Part shown: positions 50,211 through 63,200 of the stretch, piece by piece
Layout of the letters: each line of letters begins with the position of its first letter
Position numbering within the stretch: the first letter of the stretch is position 1
Source: Bryoerythrophyllum caledonicum
Lineage: Eukaryota; Streptophyta; Bryopsida; Pottiales; Pottiaceae
Direction: 5' to 3'
NCBI GenBank assembly: GCA_963971425.1
Contig: OZ020522.1
Coordinates: forward strand, 3,136,168-3,200,167
Length of the DNA stretch: 64,000 nt
Position numbers and translations under genes: made by a program
The notes under the pieces: generated by a model
The model's input: the letters and a program-made list of their open reading frames with translations, nothing else
Databases searched by the model: none
Told to the model about the DNA's origin: nothing

Positions 50211-52045
50211 ATGGAGCGAGCAGACGGCGTGGGTGGTAGCAGCAGCAGCAGCAGCAACGTTGTGGAGAAGGCGAGGAATGGGGAGGAGAAGGTGACGAAG
50301 CTCAAGGTCGTGAGGGTGAAGCGCAAGCGCGAGCAGGCGCCCATCGAGAGTCTCTGTAAGCTGCTTCACTCCGATCAGTTTCCTCCTGAGATAGCTTTCA
50401 GTGTTGCTGCTGTTGGTCTCTTCTCCGATCGTATGCTTTCGCCAGTGATGCTTTCTTTGTTGTGAACCCTAACTCAAGCTTAATAATTTCCTCGGTTCGG
50501 TTTCATCTGAATCAGATGATTGTTTGAATCGCCTCCCTCTCGAGGCCTGGTTTGTCGTAAATTCTAAACCCTAGTTGGCTTCAGTGGCTTCAATGTGGTT
50601 TTCGTGGTTGCGCAGGGCTCGAGGTCAGTGATCCTCCAAGTAAACGGCACGAACCGGACATCAGCAGCCTCACTCTGTCATCTCAATCAACTCCTTTGCC
50701 TCCAACAAGTATGTAAACCTTGATCGTTCGCCTCATATTCCGTTCGCTTGTGTGGAGTTCAGGGTTTAGATGGTTTTAACGATGGCATGGGACAGACGCA
50801 GATATTGCCACCACGACACCATCGAAGGTGCTGTTCCGGAGACTGGAGACCGTGAGCCCAGGCTCCAGCAACACCGAGGCGTCGCTGTTCGAGTCCCTGC
50901 TGCAGAAGGTGAACGACCGGAAGCACGCGTACGAGAAGAAGCGCAAGGAGCAGGCCAAGAGCTCCAAGGTGCAGGAGAAGCAGCAGGCCGCCGCCAAGGA
51001 CCGGCACGAAGCGCTCGCCAAGAGAGCCCGCTTCGAACAGGTCTGGAAGAGCCGCAGCCGAGATCACCATACCAATCCATCTCCAGCGGAAGCGGACGCC
51101 AACCCCATGCGTGACCTCTTCCATCTCTACGACGTGGTGCGAGTGGACGAAGAGTCACCAGAAGTCCTGGCGAACCGAGAAAAGGCCAAACGGTATGGAT
51201 CACCTGCTGCTACTGCTGCTTTTCAATGGCATTTCATCGTCACCTGAGGCGTGGACTGTGGTCACAGGGAAGCGGAGCAAGCTCAAGCAGCTATATTGCG
51301 CAACTATCTGCCTCTGTTGCGGGATTGCTTACCTGAAGCAGCTGCAGATCTCGAGCAGGACTTGACCTCCAGAAATGTTGCGGTTGAGACAGGTACATGA
51401 ATTCAGCGGTTGGAGATAAATACTCTTGAGAGGAATGCCAGAGTTTGCAGATGATTTCTACCAACTGTTGTGTGTGCAGATGACTATGTGTATGATGTGT
51501 ACGCGATGGACGAGGGCTTCAGCGATCGTGAAGATGACGACGAAGAGTTTTACCCCACGTAAGTTGAAACCAGCAACGTGTTGAGTTTGTAGATTGGGAG
51601 AGTAGTTGAACCTTGACTGATTGGCACCAATGGCTCTCTCTAAACAGGGTACAAATAGTCGAAACCGAAGGCTTCGATTGGCGAGAGCCGGTTGATTCAG
51701 AGTACGACAGCGAGGATTCCAACGGTAAGTTCTCTCTCACCCATTTTCTCATTCTTGGTACACTTGTTCCGAAACTTGTTCTTTCAAGGCTGTGCTACTC
51801 ATATTATTGAATGGTTCAGCTCCACTCTGTTTAAGCTTTCGCATCGATGTATGGATGCTGCAGATGAGAACAATCCTCTGAATGACTACCCGGATGAAGA
51901 CGACTTTGGGGGCTTCGGAGACGAGAAGAGCAGCGGTGACAGCGACGAGTCGGGGGATGTGGACCCGTATGGCTCGGACGACGAGGAATATGACACCGTT
52001 GCGTATGACAATGAAGAGGAGTTGCGTTGGAGCCGCCGCCAATGA
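50211..52045 (+). CDS. RDM4: RDM4/IWR1-like RNA polymerase II import and transcription factor
   Basis: Homologue of yeast Iwr1 and Arabidopsis RDM4/DMS4, which carries Pol II into the nucleus and, in plants, also supports RNA-directed DNA methylation with Pol IV/V. Seven exons: 50211-50355, 50616-50708, 50796-51192, 51268-51392, 51480-51558, 51648-51724, 51864-52045; 365 aa. KVVRVKRKREQAPIESLW near residue 35 is the conserved N-terminal motif. A charged Lys/Glu/Gln coiled stretch (ESLLQKVNDRKHAYEKKRKE) follows. DYVYDVYAMDE is the Iwr1 core, and FDWREPVDSEYDSEDSN continues it. The C terminus is strongly acidic. All exon phases agree. The ATG was chosen as the first AUG in frame. Confidence 0.9.
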
Positions 52046-52520
52046 TAATAAACGTCTACATTGACAAGTGCTTGCCTTCAAGGCTCTTATGGTTTCTCTT
52101 CTGTTGAACATGACTTCTTGTTGCTTTCAAGGCAGGGATAAGCGGTACTTTTAGCGGTGTTTAAACGTCCTGCATGATAATCTCTTTATTGATAATAAAG
52201 AAGCTTTAATCAAAACATAGTTTTGTATGTAACGAGATAAGTGGATAATGTCGGCATCAGATTCGACACCATGTATAGAAGTTCACCTCCAGTTTTTTAT
52301 GTACTTGGATTACTGATTGGCCGAACAAGAAGCCGCATTTAGTTGCGGCTTCGACAGACACGACCTACTGCAACTTTTCAACGTGCCCATAGTATAGGGC
52401 GGTACGAGTCCTATACTCTTCTGCTTTCCAATAGACAGCATGCATACTAACGACCACACAATCAGCTTCCGCGACAATCGCAGGTGGTGAAATCAACAGC
52501 AGCGATTGTCACTCTATCAG
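52046..52520. other. RDM4-like 3' flank
   Basis: 3' untranslated and intergenic sequence. AATAAAG occurs at 52194 and could serve in polyadenylation. No gene seen. Confidence 0.5.
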
Positions 52521-52524
52521 GAAT

Positions 52525-52740
52525 CTAGATCTCAGCGTGGTGCCACTGATGCACAACCAGCAGCTCCCATCTTCCCAAGTAGACCTCGTGGTTTATCACC
52601 CTCCCATCCCACCCGAACGCCCACCAGCACTCGTCCAACGTGACGACTTCCTCCGACCGCTTGGTACAGGGTCTTGCTGGGGAGGCGGTTCAGCACTGCG
52701 GTCTGGAGCTCCCTCGGCAGCAGCTTTGTCCACAAACAGG
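52525..52740 (-). pseudogene. F-box-like gene fragment, frameshifted
   Basis: Minus strand reads LPRELQTAVLNRLPSKTLYQ, which resembles an F-box helix (LPxEL...LxRLPxKxL). After a frame change it reads TLDECWWAFGWDGRVINHEV and ELLVVHQWHHAEI to a stop. Both halves look like coding sequence of one protein. No intron border fits between them, so it is probably a broken fragment. The assignment rests on one short motif. Confidence 0.4.
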
Positions 52741-53599
52741 CCGCCTCTGCATCTCTTGCTCATCCGGTCGAGTCTAAAGCGTACCACGGATAACAGTCCC
52801 AAGCACTCTATCAATGATTACCGTTCAGAGGGTCAAGTTTTCAGGCGCTACCGACCTGTCTCCTCTAGTTGAAGTTATGTTCAGAAAGGTTAGTATCCTG
52901 CAACGCGCAAATATTCCACTTACCACATAGTTAAGACATGTCAGCGATACCATCAATTGGTAAAATCATGTAGAGTACTAGAGAATACAGTAGGCGGTAT
53001 TCTTTAAAAAAAAAACATCAAATTTAGTCAAATGTGCTACTCTAGACAATAATTTTACTGCAGAGCCTTCAGCGCAAGGGGAAACGTGAGCCTACAAGGG
53101 CTGAGGTTTCAACCGCGGATACCGCTACAGAATGAAGGCCAAGTCTCTCTACTCAAAAGAAAAGGCTGCTGCAACATTCACTAGCCTACCTATGTGCAGT
53201 AAAATCCACGCAAGAAAATGAACATGGATACGAATATGATCTGACCTACCCTTCTCGCTTATCAGCCAAATAACAATAATTTCCACAAAAGCCCTGGGCA
53301 CCACCCTCAGGTACATCATGAGGCAGGATGATACCAATGTAGCCACTGCTGGGCCCCCCCTCCTGTTCAGCTGTATATTACGCTACTAACCCGACTAGAG
53401 TCTACAAAAGAATTGATGCATTCAACACCCTTATTATACGACATGCAGTGACCGGGAGGCATGCTCCAGCAATCAAAGGATGTGCAACAAATGACTCAGC
53501 TCTCTCAAAACCAAACGGCTCGCTCAACATTCTTGGTCCTCCACCAAGGCCGATATAGAACTCTCAGTGCGTGCATAAGCACAGCTTCTAAGCAGCAGT
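52741..53599. other. Clathrin 3' flank and intergenic
   Basis: No further gene is visible. The right part should contain the 3' untranslated region of the clathrin heavy chain gene. Confidence 0.5.
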
Positions 53600-56500
53600 T
53601 TAAAACCCACTCATAGAGGGCATGCCATAGCCTGACATACCTGGCATACCACCATAAGCTGCCATCCCTGGCATTGGCATGCCCCCGCCCATGTCTGGCA
53701 TACCGCCTCCCATGCCTGGCATGCCAGCAACAGGAGGGGCAGGTAGAGCCAGAGGCAAGAGCTGAGCATACATGTTCTGCCAAAAACACATGTCACACTA
53801 GTCAGTGTCAAATCGATACATCATACAAATGAATTCATGACAGTAGATCAGCGGAATACCAGATCTGAAGAACAGAGTACAAGCAGTAGAACTGTCTTAG
53901 ACAGTAAAGGGCAGAACATTACCGAATTTGCAACGACTTCTTTCTCTTCTTGCTCCTTCGACTTCTTCTCCTCATTGGCTTCCAATTTGTCCTTGACCAA
54001 GTCATCGACCTTTGTGGAATACTCACGCAAGAACTGCAGGACTCGATTTTAGAGAATGTTAGAGACATCAAGCACTAAACGAGTCATACTTAAAACTAAA
54101 TATTCATTTGGATTGAACATGATCAGGAACAAAATGCTTCCGACTATTACGGCATAATAAAATAAAAAGGTTCGCACCTGCAGCAAATATGGTACAGCAA
54201 AGTCCATGATGCCGTGCATCCATGCCAACTCTACCGCAACATCAGCACGGATGAGGTCGTAGCAAGTGTATAAGCAAGCAGCGAAGCACTCTTTTTTGCC
54301 CTGCGACCACAGAATCAAAATACGTTAGTACTCCGAAACATTTCGAGACATAGCTTTATCACTTGTAAGGATATTAAGAACCCCGTTTTTACCTTGTCCA
54401 CAAAGAATGTGAGCAGTTCCTCAGCAAGGTCACGATCCCCTGACTGCGAGCAAGTCTCCATAGCATCCTTGTATAGATTATCTTTCTTAGACAAAGCCAC
54501 AGACTGTTTCCATCTGCCAGCTCTCTTGTAGATGTAGGCTCCAACACGGCGCATTTCCAAAAGCTCATGCTTCTCAATCTACAAAAGCAAATGCGATGGT
54601 TAATGTATGCTTGTTCCAAGTAATGCAGCGAAAGGCAGACTGTGAGGATTGTGATGCAGAAAAGACTGTCTTAATGAGAGAATCGAATGAAAGGTGAAAG
54701 CACTCACCCTTTGTGCCATTGAAATCTGATCGAAGTTATCATACATATCAATTGACTCCCTGAGCCTCTCATAATCTTCCTCTTCAATGTAGAGGTTGTT
54801 CAGAGCTTCATTGACTGCAGCATTGTTGGCACTTTGAACTGCTACCATGTATGGTTTCACCAGCGGAAGGTGTCCAGCCTGCAGAATATTCAACCAGCAA
54901 CAGTTAGCGAGTTCTTACTCGACTATGATTACACAGTCACTTTGGTGGCTGTATTGAGCACAGTAAGTGAAAAAAACTGCAATACAAACAGCTACACAAT
55001 CCTGCGACACCAGTCCAAGTACCTTTCGCATGATATCCACAACACGTGTGTGGTCAACACGTGAAGCCAAGACATTGAGCAAGTCGTTGATCAGCTCGGG
55101 ATACTCCTCGAGGTAGAAATACACTGCCTTGTAGTAGAGCTCCACGTTTGCAACCTTAACAGCAACATCCTTGAACTGCATGTGTTCCCATGCTTCTGGA
55201 GAGTGGCTCATCATGGTTGATGCAGCGTTATCATACTCGTCATAGGCAATGTACAAGTACGTGAGTTCCTTCCAGTGTTGTTGCTCGTCGCATACACGAA
55301 TAAGTTTGGGAATGTTGATGCGAGTGACAAACAGCTTGAGATGCTCCATAAGCTTCTCTGGGCGGTATCTGGCATACAATGTGCCAAGCTCCGTGAAGAT
55401 ACCCATGTGAGCACGCTCCAAACCGAGCCCACTTTCCATAAGTGAGATAAGCTCATCGAAGCGGCCCCTGTTCTGGTAGTATTCACTGACCTCTTCCAGA
55501 TCGTCAACCTGCAAACAAGTTGGAAAAAAAGGTAAGGAGTTTGCTTCTTATGTTGACAATTCAAAACAGCCACTGCAGATGTTGCATTCAGAGATCTACT
55601 AGTAGAGCAATTAAAAGGGATAATCGGATGATGCAGTAATTGAAGCAAACCCATACCTGGACAATAACATTGAGACCACAAATTTGAGCCAGGCGGAATT
55701 CCTCGGCATCCACGCAAGCAAAACAGACTTCCTTCCATGTCCGTGCGCTGTTAGCCTTCCTGGCTGCATCCACGGCTGCTTGGAACTGATCAAGCTTGAC
55801 TAGAGTACTGGCAAGTCTAGCCCAGTTGGAAATGTGCGTGAAAATGATTTTGGCGGCTTCATATAGCTTCTCGTCAAACAGACGATCTCCAACAGTTTGC
55901 AAGTTGGCAAGGTTGGGAGTAACAATAAACTCCTCAATGTCATCCAATCGGTTGAGCTTGGCATAAGCAAAAATCAACTCAGAGTCCACCTTCGCCTCCT
56001 TGACCTTCTTGCGTACCATGTTCAAGTATCTCACCAGATCCTCGTATGCCCTTACACCAGATGCCACGTCGATAACCTCATTGTACTGAGTGGCATCATT
56101 GGCCTTAATGAAGGACTCAATAGCGTCGCTCACCAGTCCGTCTCTCAACTGCGCCTTACCAACCTGACTCCAGACCTCATCCTCTTCAACACGGGCTGCA
56201 AACTCCACAGCGCGGTCAATGTCGCGAATGTTGTCCAAAAGGACATTAACTGCTTGGACATTGAGGTTAAATTTCTTGAAAATGGCAAATGCCTCCTCAA
56301 AAAGCTCGGCAGTAACTGCAATCTCTCCTACTGCCGGACCATCGAAGTTATCCAAACGATTGATGTAGTCCATGACGCGAGTTGTGTCAGCCTTGATTGC
56401 TGTGAGAATGAGGAGGTTCTGAAGGTTGGGGTTGCCACTGAAGGCTGAGTTCTGAAGAACGATCTTTTCTAGAAGCTCAATCAGCTCATGCGGCAGATCT

Positions 56501-59500
56501 GCGGTCATGAAAGCCTTGACTGTGGCTGACACCTGCTCTGGGCTCTTGCTCTCTGGCAAGGCAGTAGACACCACCTGATCAATGAGCTGCCTGCGACAGG
56601 GGTTCTCCGGATCCAAAACCCTCAACCACAGATCAGGCTCCATCCGCTCCACCACATACCTGGGCAGAATAAAAGGAGAAAAATTAGTGGCATGTCCAAT
56701 AGCAGCAGACAGAAAATTGAGATTTCCATCCTTAACTGACCTCCCACACAGTAAGGACAAGGAGCACTAACATATAGAAGTCTGTAAAAGCTCCTCAAAG
56801 AAGCTGCTTCACCGATACAAAGCAAATTACATGACTTGTCAGGAGGAACAATTCGACAAACAAATCTAGTGTACCTGGCCTGAAGTTTGAAAAGAGAATT
56901 CTTGTTCGTGACGTTAACAAGCTCCTCATCACAAAGGCCACGCCGATACGCAACCACAGCAAGTGTTGGATCGCGCTTCTCACAGTACTTGCCAACGACC
57001 TTGGAGTCATAGTAGGGGTTTGTAGTGAGAAAATGCTCAGGGTTGTTGTTTGTGTCGATGATGATTTTTCCCAGGGCATTGTGCACATGCACATCTTGAC
57101 TACCTTCGCTCACAAGGTGCTCTAAGAACTGGGTCAACAGTCTCAGACGATTTCTCTTCTCACACTCAAGAACTAATGGTTCCACTGGAAGCAGAGAGCG
57201 TACAGAAAGAATCAAACCCTTGATGAAATCTTCTGGACAGTCATCATCCAGCAATTGCCCCACCACCAAGGGTGCATTTTGAGGATTGACCTTCTGCACA
57301 TAACCTTCGATATAACGAAGCATGTTGTTGACGTAAAGATAATGAGTGAGATCAGGCACGAACCCATGACGGTCACAAACATTAATAAGAGGCCTAGCAT
57401 CCGGGAGCTTAGATTCCATCAAGAAATTCTTAGTTCTCTCCGGAGGGTAGAAATTCGACTCCCTTGTAACACGCTCAACTTCTTTGATTTGGCCAGTCTT
57501 TGCTGCAGCTTCGATGTATTTGTAGTGAATTTCAGGTTCCTCAGTTGACGTCAAGTAAGCCCCAAGGAAAAAGTACAGGCCCTCGAAAGATTTAAAATTC
57601 TCAAACAGCTTCACACATGAATCGACGCCCAACTGCTCTGCATATTCCTTGGCCACCTGCACTATGATTTGAAGATTTCCACGCATGTTCACTTGCAGCA
57701 GCTCCTTCATGCAGTCTAATGCCCATTCCTTGGACAGTTGGCCAAAAAATTCGACCAGGGACTGTGGCTCTATCGCATGGGTGTTGACAACAATGCGCTT
57801 GATGTCATTTAACTCCGTGTAGTGCTGAAGGGCACGCATGTAAAGACCAGCTTTCTCACAAAGCTGAGCAACACGAGGACGGTCGTAATGACTAAACATG
57901 CCATTGGCCAAAATTGCATCGGCCACATTCGGAAACGTTACCAAATTGATTTCCAAGACCTTCGTCTGGAGGAGCGCATGCTCGGGAAGATTTGGTTTCA
58001 ACACGTCCAGAAGGAAAGCAGTTGCTTCCCTAATCATGTTCCTCTGAAGGAACAAGTCAGTGATAGTATTGTAGTCAACCGGGCAGCCACCTTCCAATTG
58101 TGACATCATGAGAGCAAAATTTACAGCACCTTGAGGATCTGCTCGCAGGATCGATTGGAGCAAGAAAAGGTAATCCGGAGTGTATCCAACTTGCTTGGAG
58201 TAGATCAAAATCTTGTCGAACTCACCACGCTCAGCAAAAGCTGCCACCACCTTCGGTGTAGCTCTGGCCTTAATAAATATCTTCAGTGCCATGTCGTTGT
58301 CCACAGTCTTAACAAGATCTCCCAATTCTTCACTGCATTCCAGCTTGTCCTCTGCTAACCAGTTCTCAAGTAGATTCTTCTTGTTTTGGTTAACCACTAG
58401 TCGTGAAAGCTCCAAAGACTCGAACCTATTCAACTTTCCCTTCGTCAATAAAGTCCCGAAGTACTGCAAGAGTGGTGATGTTTGTCCAGGTTGCACTGGA
58501 ACACTCTGAAACTTGGCGATTGTATCAGGGGTGCGAAGAATTCCTTGGGGTGACTCTGCTGCAAGATCTGCAGCTTCTTTGTACTTCATTTGGGTGAACA
58601 ACTCATGAAAACGTTGGACAACCTGGAATCCGAACACAAAATAATACCAAGTGAAAACCCTGTGTGCTGAAATAGAGCTATATCACAGAATCGCTAATTT
58701 AACATTCACCAAAATACGAGCAAAATATTTAGAAGGTTCAAACAGACTGACTGGACTAAATGGATTAACAGAAATAAATAAATCCAGTATACCTAAAACA
58801 TTAACTATAGTCACGCGCACTAGGATAGAAGGCACCAAGGCATGCTACAGTAGAAATACAACTCGTCTTTGTGTGTAACATAATACAGTTCAGAATCTCA
58901 AGGACAACCGGAGAATGTTAGCGAACAGTACCAGGCCCTCCGCTCCGGGCAAGTTCCCCCGTCTTGCAAGATTCACTGCAAGCTCCAAATTATTCAGCTG
59001 CAAGCAACAGAATAATCTCACAACGTTAGAGAAAGCTTTGATCAAAGAAAACATCCTGTCCAAAAGTAACATCGTCATGTCAACTACAACTTCGAAGAAC
59101 CACTCCTACGCAGAAATACTCCGGTCCATGCTGAGATAAGAAAAGTAAGTTGGAAGAGACAGGTTTTGACAATACTCACCTGGTTACTAACAAACGGGAC
59201 AATCGTAGCCTCATTAACCGCAGCAAGTAGTACTTGGCCTCGCCGATTGACAGCATAAAACCCGCCACCATTAGGATTATCAGCTGTTAAGAAAATAGGA
59301 TCAGTGCTGATCCGTTGTCTGTACACCGCCGTTGCTGTTTCCAGGTCGTAAACGAATAGAAGACCAAGTTTCGTAATTACATAAATGAGGCCATACTTGG
59401 AGGAGATCTGATTGTCAAAGTCGAAAAGGGTTTAATATAATAACACATATCACACATGTCCAAGTTTTCAGCATCTTAAGTCTTGAACAAAATTGGGTCA

Positions 59501-62500
59501 AGGTGAAAAGTCCACCAAATCGGCAAAACATGCTCCATCAAGAATACCACTCACAAACAGCTACACTACGAAACAAATCAAGAGGAGCCTCGAATGTGAT
59601 GCCAAAGTAAAAAGAAGCAAAATTGTGAATTCAAGGATGCAGGACAAGAACCAGCAGGTGGGCTTCACCATCAGAAGCCAAAAAAAACACAAAAATGCAG
59701 TAGAGGTATACCTGCATTGCAACGGGAAAATCGTCGGCAAAATCTGGGGGGAAAAAAAGATCAGCTACCTTCTTCGAGAAACCAGGTCTACCTGCAAAAA
59801 CAAGTACAAAAATCTATTTTAGGAGAGGATCAAAAACCCAGTAGGATAGTAGAGGTCCACATGTCGCCATCTGATCTAATGGTGAGTTCGAAAGGGTAAT
59901 CCAGTAGAAAGACGCAAGGTTTGCAAAGTGGAGACTTAAAAAGGCACCACTGTCACACGTCTTGTCCATCTGAAAAGATAGACATCAAAAAGGTGCCACA
60001 CAGAAGATGAGCACCAGACGAAGTATGAGCCAGTGTCAAGTGCAGGGAATTTCTAAGGTGAAAGGGTAGATCTGTCCAGGTCGAACCAACCTGGCTGAGC
60101 ACCAAGCTCAATAACATGCAGCTTAGATGTAAGCTGTCCAGCTGTAATAGTTTTGGTGGAGAATGCAATCAGAAGAGATGGAGAATCGTTTCCGGCCACC
60201 TGAGTTCATCAACAATTACAAGTTCACTAGTATGAGATCCAAGAAGAGACACAGACCTGGCCGAGCCCCCAGCTCAATCACATACAACTTTGAAACCAGT
60301 TGACCGCCAATCAAAGTCTTTGTAGCAAAAGAAATGAGAAGAAAGGGTCCATCGTTTCCTGAAACCTGCAGAACTCAAGAAACAGTTCGAAAAAATGATT
60401 GCTGGACAATTCAGAAGAAAAGATCGCTAACTAGCATGCCAGTAGTACTTCACACGGTGAAAACTACGCCAGCTCAACCTTTCAGCAGCTATAAAGTCAC
60501 CTGGTGAGAAGCAAATGACGCAGCATGTGCTTCTAGCGCTTGACTCCTCTGCTGTTCCACTGAAAACAACTGCATGTTTCCCTTCACAAGTTGGGGTCTC
60601 TGAAAATCACAAATGATGAAAAAAAATATTAAACAAGTGAACGAACATCAAAGCAAGATCACTAAAGAAACATTTCCATAATAGAAGGGACAGGGATGAC
60701 TAAAGACGAAGTGAAGGAAGATTAATTAGGAATCATTTCATAATGATCAGCCTTGTATGAAGGAAAAACGTACTCCTATCCTTTAAAAGGATGGGAATAA
60801 GCCGCAGGTGACTTTTACCTCTGGTGCTCCGGGGGCGATACCAATCAACACAAGCCACTTCTCTGCAGGATCACATCTATAGTTGATGATCTGGTTGCCA
60901 CTCAGATTTGCTGTCCTCTCGAACATCTTCAAAGGTTCGGATTCACCTGAAACAGGGATGAGCAAGGAAAGATTCAACATATGAATTCCAAAGGTGATGA
61001 AAAAGTGAAACACAAGACTCACTTCTGCAAAATACACTCACTTCTTGTTCCCCCAGACAGCTCCATACAACTTGACACTCGGATACAAAGCGAGCAACGT
61101 TCTACAGGTTACCGACACTAAAAAGATACGTACCTTCGATAGTCCAGTGATAAACTGAAGTTTGTGTCACGAGTCCAAGTAATCTTGGTGTAATCCACTT
61201 CCAGAAAACCACCTGGTAGCATGTGCAACAATCAGATACAGCTCGTATCTAGGGAACACCTGAGTACACTCTCGAAGTTGCTTCAAACCTCTGTAGCCTT
61301 GCATGCTGAATATTAGCAGAGCCGAAAGTAGAACGGCAGGGCTATTCTCTTACCTGCTCTGGCATCTGGTAAGACTTCATCTTGGCCTTCAATTCGATGT
61401 TAAAAATCTGGAGATGGTCTTGTGTCGTTCCAGGTATTAGAGCTGTTTCAGATAGACGGAGAACAGTTAATTAATGCTTCCGTCAACGACATTTGCCAAC
61501 CCCGTAACCATACACCATCCTGAACTAGGCTACATTTGGCTTGCCCTATTTGATTGAGCAGATTCTACAAACGGTTAGAGACAAGGTTACTCGATTAAAA
61601 ATTTGAAACGCCGTTGAACATATCTCCGCCATCTTTACATTGACTACTCCCTAAAAAGTTTCCCACCTATCCGGAAATTTATCAATCGGTTCCATCCCTT
61701 GAACACCCTTAGTGACTACTGAACTTATACTCCTTAAACCAAAAAATGAGCTCACTTCTTTCGCAACAAGATCCGGTGCTAGGGCGAGCATTATAACTAA
61801 AACAAATGATAATACACGCTTCTGACCAACACGTTCTAATGATACTCCTGTACTTTAAGTCCAGGTTTAAACAGCGCTCGCAACCAACATTGTCGCTCCG
61901 ACTATCACCCAGTAATATTATTAGGTCTATTTAATCGAACTACGGAGTATCAATTGCAACAGCGTCCAGAACCTGATCTCAGCACGGCCAGAAAATCGTC
62001 CATGCGACTGCGAATCAGTCGGCAACCACAAATGTCGCCACTAACGCGAAGATCGCGACCCGTAGATCTACGAGCAACGCTATTTGCCACTGCCTCTCAC
62101 ATCAAAAAAGAAAAAATAGCCGCCCTTGCACCATTCGCGGTCGCTCTCTACCGTCCTCCAGATCAATCAACCGGATCGCGGACAATTGCACTTCCAAAGC
62201 CAAGCGCGAAACAGAGCGTACCTTTGAGCGCCAGCACCTTGCTGTCCGGATTCATCAACGCCGAGTCCGCCGTGATCGGGCGCCGCAGCGGCTGGTTCGG
62301 CATGCTCATATCAATAATCACCACGCTGTTCTGCGGCGACGTCTCCCGCACGCAAATGTACTTCTCCGATTCCATCGTCACGTGCGTGAACGTGACGAAT
62401 TGCTGGTTTATCCCGAGGCTCGTCAGCTGCAGCATTACACCAGAACAACAACAACATCAGCATCAACAACTCACAGATCTGAAACCCTAGCGCCAGATCC

Positions 62501-62554
62501 CGTCCTCACCGATAGCGCATCCTTCATGGTGATAGGCGCGTTGGCGGCCGCCAT
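53600..62554 (-). CDS. CHC: Clathrin heavy chain with a duplicated exon 7
   Basis: Triskelion leg of the clathrin coat for endocytosis and trans-Golgi traffic. Exons 5' to 3': 62510-62554, 62222-62426, 61354-61442, 61134-61212, 60819-60946, 60501-60599, either 60257-60365 or 60091-60199, 59712-59791, 59180-59407, 58932-58997, 56875-58622, 55657-56659, 55023-55508, 54708-54878, 54393-54578, 54178-54300, 53923-54033, 53600-53776. With one exon 7 the sum is 5133 nt, 1710 aa; Arabidopsis CHC1 is about 1705. [14 protein letters not shown] begins the N-terminal beta-propeller (about 1-330), which binds adaptors. The alpha-helical leg repeats and the trimerisation region follow. The tail is rich in Gly, Met and Pro ([13 protein letters not shown]). 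The gene looks intact. Both exon 7 copies are in frame and well conserved, so two isoforms are likely. Confidence 0.97.
60091..60199 (-). other. Clathrin alternative exon 7, downstream copy (7b)
   Basis: 109 nt, acceptor AACTCAG, donor CCAG/GTTGGT. Encodes [17 protein letters not shown] and then [20 protein letters not shown], closer to Arabidopsis than 7a ([13 protein letters not shown] identical). Only 57 nt of intron lie between 7a and 7b; 299 nt lie between 7b and exon 8. Confidence 0.92.
60257..60365 (-). other. Clathrin alternative exon 7, upstream copy (7a)
   Basis: 109 nt, acceptor TTCTGCAG, donor CCAG/GTCTGT. Encodes [17 protein letters not shown] and then [20 protein letters not shown]. 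It aligns without gaps to the downstream copy and to the same stretch of Arabidopsis clathrin (VPGNENPSILISF...). Phase 0 in, phase 1 out. Confidence 0.9.
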
Positions 62555-62651
62555 GGCTGGGAGCTGGTGCGACAGAGGCCGCGCCTGCTTCCCGGAGCGC
62601 GAGCAAACCCTCGGCTCCCCTCCTCGCTCTCGTCGAGCGACGCGCTCTCGA

Positions 62652-62700
62652 TCCCTCTCTCTCTCTCTCTCTCCCTCTCTCTCGCGCTCCTTCAGCTCAT
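62652..62700. promoter_or_regulatory. CT-rich microsatellite in the clathrin 5' region
   Basis: TCTCTCTC runs about 100-150 bp upstream of the clathrin ATG (GA-rich on the gene strand), probably in the 5' leader or core promoter, as is common for plant housekeeping genes. A run of about 17 C lies at 62815-62832. Confidence 0.6.
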
Positions 62701-62939
62701 CAAGCTACAAATGCGAGGTTGCCGCGGCCTGCTACGAGGAAGAAGACCCCTCGCGCGCGTTCAGTATAAGTTGCCCTTCCTCTGTAAGTCTAATAATTCA
62801 GCTCCCCTTCAAGACCCCCCCCCCCCCCCCCTCTAATGCGGCTGGGTCTTCGACTCCGTCCCTGCCTTATTGTCAGATCATGGAGTCTTGGGGTCTTGAC
62901 TTCCGGTGGTGAGCGTATCTACCATATATTTTCAGTGGG

Positions 62940-63200
62940 ACCTTGGTGGGTCTTCGGAGGTTGGGCAGGGGTCTTCGGGGGCTGGTCTTGAGAGATCATA
63001 TCGTGAATGGGTGGGCAGGGGTCTTTGGGGGTTGGTCTTGCGAGATGGGAGGGCAGGGATCTTCGGGGGCGGGTCTTGAGAGATCATGTAGTGAATGGGT
63101 GGGCAGGGGTCTTTGGGGGTTGAGATGGGTGGGCAGGGGTCTTCGGGGATGGGTCTTGAGAGATGGGAGGGCAGGGGTCTTGGGTTTGGTAGGTCGCGGG
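62940..63200 (+). repeat. GC-rich minisatellite upstream of clathrin
   Basis: Five or so irregular units of about 30-65 bp built from GGGTGGGCAGGGGTCTTYGG, TGGTCTTGAGAGATC and similar phrases. The plus strand has many GGG runs and could form G-quadruplexes. Open in several frames but clearly repeat-derived. Confidence 0.8.

Noticed and set aside
59792-60090. A third clathrin exon 7 copy in the intron before exon 8
   Set aside because: No stretch there aligns to exon 7 at the protein level and no open segment with matching phase was found.
62382-62912. 176-codon plus-strand open frame upstream of clathrin
   Set aside because: It reads antisense through clathrin exons 1-2 and the CT microsatellite; the Ser/Leu runs are repeat artefacts.
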